64,000 bases of DNA, taken from assembly GCA_017590115.1 (NCBI GenBank), contig JAGGNK010006559.1, positions 6,375,784 to 6,439,783 of the forward strand, given 5' to 3'. Below the pieces are notes generated by a model that had not been told where the DNA came from, did no database searches, and was given only the letters and a program-made list of their open reading frames with translations. This DNA is from Montifringilla adamsi (taxonomy: Eukaryota > Chordata > Aves > Passeriformes > Passeridae). Position 1 is the stretch's first letter. Every line of letters starts with the position of its first letter. A program made the translations under genes and the position numbers. Positions 24,350-34,965 of this stretch are shown here, in pieces.

Positions 24350-24420
24350 CACAAAGCAGTGAATTTTAACTCAGATCTCTGTAGCAAGCATCCAAACCAC
24401 CAGGTTTTAGTGGTGCTCCC
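24350..24420 (-). repeat. tRNA-like SINE relic, antisense
   Basis: TTTTAACTCAGATCTCTGTA then CAAGCATCCAAACCACCAGG is the antisense of a tRNA-derived SINE head (the 'gaacccagatctcc ... gagtgccctaaccactgg' pattern found in reptile and bird relics). On the minus strand it keeps the GGTGGTTTGGATGC and GAGTTAAAATTC parts. Diverged, by-eye call. Confidence 0.45.
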
Positions 24421-24496
24421 TCAGTCGCTTCTGCTGAAGCTCTTCTACCCTGTGTTTTAGATTTTTAGGAGGTAAGACAACTAGAGGAAGTGAATG

Positions 24497-24558
24497 TGGC
24501 TCCTTAGCCCAAGGGGTAGGATGCTCAGCTGGAAGGTGAGAAACCTGCAGTTCAGGGT
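24497..24558 (+). repeat. tRNA-like SINE relic, sense
   Basis: TAGCCCAAGGG at 24505-24515 fits the RNA polymerase III A-box consensus (TRGYNNANNNG). A degenerate B-box (GTTCAGGGT, two mismatches) sits at 24550-24558, at tRNA-like spacing. Between them, GGATGCTCAGCTGGAAGGTG recalls 'gagcactcacctgggaggtg'. It is not an intact tRNA gene, because the acceptor arm is not paired. Confidence 0.5.
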
Positions 24559-26440
24559 TTTTTAAGTTACTGATTGCTAGTGAAACAAGATAGCCGGCCA
24601 GATTGAGGTAGATGCCCAGTCCTGATCATGAGAAGAATTGATGTCATGGGTGAACTTCTGGGAAGTGAGGGCCATTGGTTACATCTCCTCTGGCAGGGAA
24701 GGGGAACCATTGTTTTCTCACATCCAGCCATGTTTTCCCACTGGTATAATACTAGCTAAAAGTACACCACAATTAATACTCTCCCAAATCTGCCTTTTTA
24801 AACTTTTCTTCAAGCCAAAATGATTTGGTGAATTTGACCAAAGCCTGCCCTTTGCTACATATATTACATGTCAGGAATCCCACCAAATAAAAAATGTCCT
24901 TGAACATGTGTGAATTTACAGTACAAGTCCAGAATAAACAGTGGGCTGAATTAAGCCTTTAAGGTGAAATTCACCTTTCCTTTCAGAAAGCTCTAGAAAT
25001 CAAGACTATACATGGCATTTCTCTCAACACAAATAGAGTTATAGCAGAGTAGTCTATAGGCAGCAAAGAAATTTGAATTGTAGATTTTATAGGGTAGATA
25101 CCATATCTTCTAGCTATGGTTTTATGCTTGGACTAAGCCCTTGACTGAATAATCTTTGCTGAAGTTGCCTGCAGCATTTGGGTGTCTTTGAGAGAATATT
25201 AAAGAATAAGAGGAAACAAAATACTTTACATGTGAAGATGAGCTGAGAGAGGCCAGGTTTAGCTTTGAATAGGTTTTTCAGAATTGTACATTTCTGTGGT
25301 AGCATATTCATGAACAAGGAACCTTCTTGTGTTTTCCTGATACAGACAAGGAAAAAGTCTGAGACCAAGCCAATTGCTCCTAACGGAATCAAGTTACTCA
25401 TCCCTTAGATTGTGAAAGCTTGCAGTCTACTTCCAATTCAGCTTTAATTTTCCAATTTACTGCATTTTTGTAGAAAATGGTACCTGTGTATGTGACTTTG
25501 TTTATGCAGAGGAAGAACTTTTGTTGGCATCCTCAGCTTATGCTCACAAAGTCTTTTTCAATTGAGCAAGCTGCATTAATAGCAGTCAAGCATTAGTGTT
25601 CAAGCAAAGGGTGACAGTGAAAATGAGATTTTTTTCTTCTCAATTCTTTACTAGAGCTAAAAAGTGCAAAGTAATTTTTAAAAAATGAGCAAGTTTCATT
25701 TTGTCTATAAAATTGTCAGGAAAATCAGACAAAAATGAAAAGGGAAAAGCAAGCTCTGACCCAAGTGTTCCATACAAGGTCTCTGTTGAAGTTTCACTTG
25801 GGTTGCTGAATTGAGGACACTGAAACAGACTCTTTCTATACTGGTGACACCTGATTGACCAATACTTGTTTGTATTTGTACTTGTCCTGTTTTGCCAGGA
25901 CTTAACATCAGGACTTTCTTGTGGCATTAAAATACAAAATTTCAGTTTATTTCAGAACAGATAAAGATGAAAATGATCTTCTCCACATTTTACCACTGTG
26001 GCTGACTAAGTAGATAGATTACTTTATGTTTTATATAGTACATATGTGTACAAAATATGAAAATTTATGCTAAAAGTCACATAAAAAGTAATTTGTAATT
26101 ATACGATAAAGCTGAAAATAATTTAGAATCGATCAAAAACTTTCATTTGACAGAAAGTCAAATATTCAGTTTCCTTTGTAAGGTTTTAAACTCTTTTTTA
26201 AACCCCTTCAAAGTAATTGGACAACTTTAAAGTAAAAATGCCATTTTAAAACAAAAAAGGGAAAGAATACTGAAAATATAAAATGAGACACTTTGGCCTG
26301 TCATTCATCTTTCTAAGATCTCATTGGCAAAACTGTTAATTAAATTTCATCTATCCTTCTTCTGCCCCCTTGCAAAAGGTGTTTTTCAGCATGTAAAATA
26401 CTCACAGAGGAAAAATAACCTAATCTACCCTAGAGACCTC
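24559..26440. other. Non-coding interval
   Basis: AT-rich DNA with no repeat family or exon recognised. Confidence 0.5.
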
Positions 26441-26479
26441 ATGCTGCACTCCTTTCTCTAGTTTGCACGTTTTATTTGC

Positions 26480-27020
26480 CATTATTTGCATGCTCAAATA
26501 ACTGCCCTAATGTTCACTTACCCATTGAGCTGTGCACAGAAATGTACAAGACACCTTGGAAGTTTAAACAGAAAGATCTGTGATAACAATATGCTATGGT
26601 TGCTGCCCTAATTTGAACAGCTGCCCTAATAAATTCCCAGAAGTGCAGTGAGCAGCGTTAACTGTAGCTCCATGCTATCCTGCCTTCAGTGACCTGCCTC
26701 CCATGGATCTTTCTCTTCTGCCTCCTCTTGATCAGCCCCCCTGGTGCTGCTGCATCTGCTCAACTTCAGGATGAGGTCCGTGTGCTTGCAGAGGAAATTG
26801 GATTAATTTTTGCACATTTGCATGCTTGTTTTTATTTCTTCTGTCAAAAACATTTTTGACCTGAGAAAGAAGGAGTTAATAAAAATAGGCTTTTTGCTCT
26901 TGAAATGTCAGCCGCAGCTTCTCATCACCCCATGAAAAGCCCTCTTGTTTCCTTGCTCAGCTCCTCCTGAACTTCAAACAGTCCTATAATCCCTTTGACC
27001 TTAGAAGGTCAAAGATATAT
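26480..27020. promoter_or_regulatory. Candidate distal regulatory block
   Basis: Several motif coincidences cluster here. ATTTGCATGCT, which contains the POU octamer ATTTGCAT, occurs at 26484-26494 and 26816-26826. CTGCCCTAAT occurs at 26502, 26603 and 26621. A short inverted repeat lies at 26843-26860. An everted repeat with 10-base arms at 26993-27014 contains TGACCT and AGGTCA half-sites. No repeat family or long open frame overlaps. This could be a conserved non-coding enhancer; conservation itself cannot be seen from one sequence. Confidence 0.3.
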
Positions 27021-30000
27021 AAAATGTATCATTCTTTGTGTAAAAGCACATTAGTCATTCTTACCTAGCTTTTTATTCTCTTTTGAGGGCCCTGTGATAT
27101 TTTAATTCATGAAACACCTTCTAGCATCAACATATATAATTTCATCTCTTTTCTTAAGCAGGTAAAAGAGGAGAAATCCTTACTGTCCCTGCTTTTGCTG
27201 ACTCCCTGAGTAGAGGCATCTAAATTATTTTCATTATTAATTTAATAGAATAATTTAAAACAATATTCACTCAAAATGCATATATGTATGTCCAATTGTA
27301 CTATAAATATTGTTTAATTAAAGAGTGGAAACAGATATTTAACTATGGTGCTCTCAATTTCTATGAATTTGGCAGGACTTGAAAGTCCTAGGAGTTAATT
27401 CTGATGTCAATGCAAATCTGGAGTTTAATTTAGGTCAATGAAAAAACCCCTCTGGACTTTCAGCTGAAGACAGAATTTGTTTTCCTTGAGGAGCTGTATC
27501 CTGCAGTGTGGTGGGAAAGGGAATAGTCAACATGAAAACCCCTCTAAAAATGAAGCAACTTCAGACAAACTTAATTAACTGTGTGGAGCCTGTCAAAGGT
27601 CAGGGCAAGCTCTCTGCAGGAAATGCAAGTGCAAGACTGAAACAGTGGCAGTGGGAGAGTGAGGGCAGAGGCAGAGGTGAGCCTTTCAGGCGGGCACAGC
27701 TCCGTGCTGGAGAGCCAAGCCGCCCGTGTGTGAGGCCAGCGTGCCTGCCAGGGAAGAGCTCCTGCCTCCTTAGGTCCTGCCTCTGTCTGACAGGCAGCTC
27801 GATGGGTATTGATGCCAACAGGCAGCAATTGTCACAGAACAAAATCACACTCCACTCCTGTCATTGTGCGTGTGCCTGGTGCACTCCTGCATCAGGCCCT
27901 CAGTTCAGAGCAGACGGAGGAATGGGCAGGATGGAGGAAGCTGGGGAGAGCTGGGCTGGCACTGGAGCTGTTTTGGGCCTGACTTGTGCTTTGTCAGCTA
28001 CCCAAGTGAAAATGGTACTCCTTGACACTCTTGAAGGAGTAGCTTTCTTGAACTGAAATACCTGTTCACTAGTACTTTAGCTTCCTTTGTTTTTTATTTG
28101 TCTTTCTTTTTTCTAAGTAAGGTTGTTTGCCGACGGATTGGCAGAACAGTTTTTGACTCTAGTTTCATGAGCAATGTTGCGACTGTCGTATTTGGAGCAA
28201 CTCTGCATGAGATGCTTGGAAAGGGAGTGCACAGAAGCATTTTCAAATGGTGAGGCTGGAAGGAAAACCACAGACTGCAGAACTTCATCAAAGTGTCACA
28301 GCTGGAGAAAGCCCCTCAAGGTGATATATACTACCTTTGTACTGATTTTTTTCCTGGGTAAACAGCATTTTGTTTACCTAGCGTTTAGTGCCTTGCACTA
28401 AAAGAATATAAGTAGCAACCAATTGTTTTGTCCATAAGGCAGAATGGTTATGTTGATGGGTCCAGATCTGTCCACCTTTTTCTTGACCCTGCTCTTTTAG
28501 AATTGGAAAACAGTCTTGGGGACATACAGGGGCACAGCAATGTCCTGAAATTCGGGTATCTGATGCAGCTGTTCTCAGCTTCCTTCAGCCTTCCTGGCAT
28601 TATTCCAGACTCAGCAAAAAGCAGTCACTAATCCCCTTAAACCTTCGGAATAGAACAACAAAATGATGAGAGAAGGACAACTCAAAGTAGATGAGCAATC
28701 CAGGGAAAAATGTGCATTTTAAATGTGCTGTGGTTCCCTACAGAGAGTGGCAAAATGCCTCTCACTGATGGTTGTCTCCCTCTGGCTACAGAAAGGCTGC
28801 TTCTGACAGTTGTACAGTTCCCTGGCTTTTTTATCTTTCCTTCTCTCCTCCCCTTGCCAGGAAACAAGGGGAGCTGCAGCAGCTCTAACTTTTTACCAGT
28901 AAGTTCTATAAGCTGAAAATGAAATAAAATTATGGCTTGATGCTGGGAGGGCAAGGGTGCACTACAAACGAAATGTTCTTTCTCTGTTGATAGCATGAAC
29001 TGATGAGCCATTGGGCTGCTCATGCCCTGGAAAAGCATGTTGTAAACCAGAGTACTGAAATACTCTTGTACCTGTGACAGAGTCTCATGACTGTAAAATT
29101 CTTCTGCTTCTTAACATAGGAACTTGCCATCAAATCAATCTCCCACCATCAGCCCTCAACCCAGCAATAAATGTTGTCTTCTCAGTCCTTTGTCACTCGC
29201 CACCCTTGCAGCAGGGCAGCTTTCTGGAGCTGTGATGGGTGCCCTAAGCTCAGATCGACAGCTCCCTTTCCCCCTGAGTTTCCTATCAGCCCTTTCTTCC
29301 CCCCAGTGTGGTGAGGTCCACCTTCTTTCCTACTGCAGCTGCCTCTCTCTGTTCCCAGTATCAAAACTCAAAAATGCCACCACTGCCACCCACCAGGACT
29401 TTAAATAATTTTAACAGTTCTTTCCCTGGGTCCTTGCAAGGGTGTAGGCAGCACTGTGCCCTTGGGCTGCTTCCCTGTTTTTTGTTATTGCTTTATTTTC
29501 ATCTCCTATTATATTTTAATTTTATTTTATTTTATGAAGCTTTAGCTACTTTTGTCCTGAAAGATCTCAGGCCTCCCAGTCTGGAATGTGATCCATTTTA
29601 ACCTCCTACCTTCTGCACTGATCCTGGCTTTCATCTACCCCCCTGCAATGGGGTACTTTGGCCACTGAGCCAACAGACTGTATAGGAGGGGCTTTCCCCA
29701 CACAATTTCCCATATATGATGACTCCAAATCACATCATGGGAGATATGTATTTACTGTTCTTTGTCAATACTGTTCTTTGCCCAAGCTATGAGGGCTTGC
29801 TGTCCTAATCCTGCTAAAGGTAATGGCCCAGCCACTACAAATCCCCACCTGGCTCAGACATTTGATATTGTGCATGAATTTCACTAATTTACCTCCCAGA
29901 ATTTGAGAGAGGTGGGTCTGTAGTTTAAGCCTGATTTGTGATTCCAGCCCAGCTTGGAAAACCATTGAAATCTAACCCTCCCTTTAGGTAGAGGGGACAG

Positions 30001-30054
30001 AACTCTGCTCCAGACACTTGCAGAGGAAAGTACATAGTTGCCTGCAGGTTTATG

Positions 30055-30070
30055 GTGTGTGTGTGTGTGT
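30055..30070 (+). repeat. (GT)8 microsatellite
   Basis: Eight GT units followed by (GA)4. Confidence 0.9.
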
Positions 30071-33000
30071 GAGAGAGAAAAAGCATAAAACTGAACCTAG
30101 GAACCATCAGGCCAGGTGTTTTACTCAGTGTTATGGGTTTCAGGGTATTGGCAAGCTGTGATGCTCTTAATGGACGTCCCAGGTTTCCTGCTGGGACAGA
30201 GAAATGGGGCATTTAGATATTAGCAAAGAGCATTTCCAGATACACGTGTGAGGAAAGAGTTGAAATTGTAAGGGCTTGAGTGAAAGCTGAAGAACCTCTT
30301 GTTTATATATTTGGGAACAATAATAGTTTATTTTGGGTACTTCAGTGTGCAGCAGGGGTTCTGCTAAAGCTCTCTGCTTTCAGTGGAAGCCCTGACACAC
30401 TGCTTGCCTTGTCCTTGCTCAGATCCTTCTCAAAACCAAGAGGAGGGAACATAGCCTGAGATGTGCACCACATACTGAGCTCCTACCTGCTTCTGGTGAA
30501 TATGAGGAGGGTTCAGGAGATGGATTTGAAGATTTGATTTGCTTTCTTTTCCTTTTATAGTGGAGCAAGGCTAGGAAGCCTGCCTATGAGAAAGACTTTT
30601 CACGTGTTACAAAGAAGCTGGCTGGATGAAGCTGACAGTTCATTGGTATCCAGGAAGAGGTCGATTTCCTTCTTTATAAACATATCAGAATAAAGCTATA
30701 GAAGTAATAAAATAGTAAGCCTCCACCTATTTATTTCCTTGGACACTCCATCAGAAGAAAAGTGAAGGAAAAAGTAAAAAATCATCAGTATGTTTGTGCA
30801 TACATATTGGATTATTTCTCCAGAAAGGAAATAAAAAGTCAGTCTGTGAGTATCTTTTGCAGGTAAGGAAGAAAATCATAACTTCTAGCTGTTGGATTTA
30901 CAAACATCCACCCGGCTCACCTTCCTTTACTAGAGAAGCCAACAACTTTCTGGATCACACTGCTTCACAAATCTTGGGAGATGATTAAAGAAAGGAGCTA
31001 GTACACAATCTAAATTTATTAAAATTGGCTGTGACTTTGAGAAAACCTGACTTTGTGCTGCCTGGAGAAGAATCTGTACATAATACCTGCCTTGTTCTTA
31101 TTTGGTTTCGCATTATTAGTCAGATTGACTTTTTACCTGTTTTTGAGTACCCTGTTATGGGTATATTACTCTGAAAAGTCATGACTTAACTAACAGTGAC
31201 TATAGCTAATTTTGCTTCAGTAGATTTGAGCTGATTCAGATTGTGGTGGCAAGAAAGAGGACAATACCTTTCTACCAATCCCATACCCAGATTACAGAGC
31301 TCTAATTTAAGCTCTTTGGGAGTCTTGTAGCAGCCACATTTTGGGTGCTTCCAAAGAGCTTGGGCATGCAGCCAGGAAGCATCTTGCCTTCTTCACCCCG
31401 TACCACAGGAAAGAGCCAGCAGACACAGCAGGGTGTGCACAGAGAAGCTATATTTGTCAGTGGGACTGGGCTCAAGAAGAAGTGGTTCACCCTGACAAAA
31501 AGGACTTTCAGTTCAGGAGATGCAGACAAAAGGGCAGTACCCTCATGACTCGGTGTACAGTCACTCTGTGATACTGCTGAGTACTCAGATGTGTGACGAG
31601 TGATGCTGTGCAAGATGGGATCAATAAGAGAATGGGACCTGCAGGAATCCTCTCTTGGTCAACACACTCGTTGGACTATGAAGGTCAGGATGGAATTGGG
31701 AAGGAGAGGCAAGGTAGCACGGGAAAGTGTCACAGAAGACATGACAAGATAATGCGAGGCTCGGGTATTTGAATGGTTAGCACTGCCTTGGGCTGATGCT
31801 GTCTGCTGCCAGAGAATGTTCTCTGTTGCCTTCTGTAATAAAACAGGAAAAGGCATCTTTTAGTTGGAGTGCAAGGTGGATCCAGGATATCTACTGATAT
31901 CCCAGTGCCTCCACTGCATTCACATGCTTAAGAACAGGAATGTAACAAGAAATGCAAAAAATGCAAAAAATGCCCAAAAACCTTCCCAAAAGGGAGAGAA
32001 TTTCTTATGTAGAAGAGATGGAGCGGCTTAGCAGCAAATGTAGGCTGGATATTGATAGTCCTCGTGGATAACTTCAGAGCTAATCTGCCAGGCTGCTCTG
32101 CCCTGGCAGATAAAGCACATACAGAAGAGATAATTAGGAACGGATAATTAGGCTCCCCAATGAGAGTCAAACTGGAATGAGGTTTAGAGGTGGGATGAAG
32201 GTACTGAAGTCAGAATCTGGGAAATATGCTGCATTTCGCCAGAATGTCTGGTCAAGAAGGTCCTTAGAGGCTTAACCACAAAATGAGGGACTATAAACTG
32301 CAGAGCAGATTCTGGGATAGCATATGAGATAAGGTTTAAACAATGTAAAACAAGCAGGTCAGGATTAGAGAAAGAAAATTAAGAAAGGTCAAATCAGAAG
32401 TCTGTGAAGAAAGGTCAAGAGCTAAGTAGGGAATTACAAGTGGGGTTCAAAGGCCAAAGCAAAGATTGAGCAGACAAGGAACACTGTGTGCTGAAAACAT
32501 ACGTATACCCCATAGCAGAGTCTACCTGTGCTGGATTAACTAGGACCAGAAATTCTGATTTTGTGCTATGTCTCAGACACTTACAGGGACCCAGCTTGGA
32601 GGCTTGTATTTCTTCAAAGAAAGGAGTTTTATTTATCACAGACAGAATCCTCTGAGATTCTCCCTTTTCTAGACTCTATGAAGATAGCTACCTTTAGATA
32701 GAAAGAAACAGAGCTGAGGCATGTCATAGTAGTTATTTCTTCTTGTTAGAGGCAAATATCCAAAATAATTTCCAGTGTCCAAACCTTTGTAATCTAGACC
32801 TTTCAAATCACCCAAGTCTGACTGCAGGAATTTCTGAATTACTTCAGTGGTCTGTGTGCCACAGGCTGTGACCATCACAGTCCCTCTTGTCAACAAGTGT
32901 CATGATGCTTTAGAGGATGTCACACCTTGTGGCACCTACAAGGGCTCCTCACCTGTGGCTGTTGATTATTCTACTTAGTATTCTCTTTCCTCTGGGTCAA

Positions 33001-33408
33001 AAACTGGCAAGCTGAGAGAAGAGAGTAGTCATTACCAGTTTTCTTTTCCTTTCAACAGGCTACAGACCCATATTATCAACTGCAATAAAACAATGCTGGA
33101 AAGGAATTGAATATTTTGGTGCAGAGTACTTGTATGAGCTTCAAAATCTTGTGTGTTCCAGCTGAAAGATCAACATAATTTTGGTTTTAAAACGCTGACT
33201 CTGCTCTGGAAGGCTGCTGCTGTTATGACTTCATTAGTGTGGCACAGATTCTTGTCTCCCTCACCCTGGCTTTACTCTGAAGTAGCTCTGCCAGCTCACT
33301 GGAGATATATCTGACTTAAGTTAAGAAGAGAATCAGGCCACAAATGTCATCTGCCTAACTCTTTCAGACAGGAAGGAACTTCTGGTTTGGATCCCTTTGC
33401 GTTAAGAG

Positions 33409-33441
33409 AAAAAAAAAAAAAAAAAGGCAAAAAAAAAAAAA
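33409..33441 (+). repeat. Interrupted poly-A tract
   Basis: Two A runs (17 and 13) split by GGC. No retrocopy was recognised just upstream. Confidence 0.85.
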
Positions 33442-34073
33442 GCTTTAAAACCTCAAAAACAAACATAACCTTTCCTTCCCCTCAGCAGCAGGTTTTGCTT
33501 ATAGAGTGGTCTATGTAGTATATGGCTCTATTTAGTGTGCTGGAGCTGCCCCACAATGAGACAGTACGTTTTCTATTTTTCCTTCTGGGAAGCAGCCGGC
33601 TCCCCAGCAGTGACATGTGGACACAGCTCGGTTTGCTGCTGGAGCAGGAAGCAGTGGGTTTGCAGAGCTGACGCACTTTGGCTGCCTCTGCCACCTTCCA
33701 GCCTCTGATGGCACAGGCCAAGTTCATGCAGACAGATATGACCTAGAAGGATGTTTATGCAATAAAACAATGAAGTATTTGTTTCAGGCAGCTCTGATGA
33801 CACTGAAATTATATCACAAGAAAAGCATCTTTTCTGAAAATAATTGCAGCCTACTGCTAGATCTAGATTTTGACAGATTTGAAAAAAATTTACTGCCTAC
33901 ATGACCCAGTGTGGGTGTAGTGCAAAATATCAAGCTAAAGCAGAGATTATGAGAATAACAAAACGTTCACATGGCATGAGTAAGGTCCCAATGCAGAACA
34001 ATGGCAGATCTGGGAGTTTGTTCTGGGTTTCCACAGAACCTGAGGTCTCCTTTTTGCATGAAACCATGATAAC

Positions 34074-34965
34074 TGTGTTATGGTGGCTTGTCCGTGGTTG
34101 GATGTCACTCTTTGCCACCCAAGCCATTCAATCACTTCCCTCCTCAGCTGAACAGGGGAGCGAAAATGTAACAAAAGGCTCATGGGTCAAAATAAAGACA
34201 GGGAGAAATCACTCAGTATGAAAGCCATGGGCAAAACACACTTGACTCAGGTAAATTATTTGTTTATTAATAAAGAAATCAGAGTAGGGTGATGAGAAAT
34301 AAAGCCAAACCTAAAATACCTCCCCCATACTGCTGCCTTTTTTCCAGGCTTAGCTTTACTCATCAATTCTCTACCTCTGTTCCCCCAGCAGCACAGGGAG
34401 ATGGGGAATGGGGGTTTCAGTCAGTTCATCACATCTCTGATGCTCTTTCCTGTTTAAGGGTAGGATACCTTATGATCTTGCTGTGCTCCAGTGTGGGTCT
34501 CTCTCACAGGGTGCAATCCTGCAGGAACAGATTGACCCAGTGTGGTTCCCCTGTGGGGTCACAAGTCCTGACAGAAAACCTGCTCCAGCAAAGGCTTCTC
34601 TGGAGGTCACAGCCTCCTTCAGGCATCCACCTGCTCCGCTGTGGGGTCCTCCAGGGTCTGCAGGTGGATCTCTGCTCCATTATGGACCTCCATGTCTGCA
34701 GGGAGAAAACCTCCTTCACCATGGCCTTCGCTGTGCACTGCAGGGGAACCAGTGCCTGGAGCACCTCCTGCTCCTCTTTCTTCACAAACTTTGGTGTCAG
34801 CAGTTGTTGCTCTGACGTATAAATTCTTGCTCCTCTCTCTGGCTGCAATCTACTCTTGTGTAGTAACTTTTCCCCCTTTTAACTACATTATCCCAGAGGC
34901 TCTACCACTGCTGCTGATGGGTTCAGCCCTGGCCACCAAAACCTTGCTATGCAAACCCGATACAA
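34074..34965 (-). mobile_element. Avian endogenous-retrovirus LTR, probably solo
   Basis: On the plus strand it starts TGTGTTATGGTGGC and continues 'cacccaagccattcaatcacttccctcctcagctgaacaggggag', 'aacaaaaggctcatgggtc', then C/G-rich 'ggtcacagcctccttcaggcatccacctgctccgctgtggggtcctcca' and 'tgcctggagcacctcctgctcctc', ending near 'accaaaaccttgctatgcaaaccc'. I recognise this order from abundant avian ERV LTRs, here in reverse, so the element is on the minus strand. No gag, pol or env remains on either side. No target-site duplication was found, so an end may be truncated. The 177-codon open frame at 34289-34822 is a shadow inside the LTR. The family (class III/ERVL suspected) is not assigned. 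Confidence 0.6.

Larger units (their letters stand above)
27021..34073. other. Non-coding interval
   Basis: It holds a G+C-richer patch at about 27590-27960 with a DR1-like site (27590-27602), a (GT)8 tract at 30055-30070 and A tracts at 33409-33441. A 182-codon frame at 27508-28056 lies in the G+C-richer patch and shows no domain, so it is not called a gene. Confidence 0.45.

Noticed and set aside
24497..24558. Possible functional tRNA gene
   Set aside because: The B-box is degenerate and the acceptor and anticodon stems do not pair; better explained as a SINE relic.
27508..28056. 182-codon plus-strand frame
   Set aside because: It lies in a G+C-richer patch; composition is not protein-like and no family is recognised.
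29630..29690. Text recalling an antisense tRNA-like SINE ('ggccactgagccaaca')
   Set aside because: Match too short to separate from chance.
34289..34822. 177-codon plus-strand frame
   Set aside because: It lies wholly within the ERV LTR, antisense to the element, and is a shadow.
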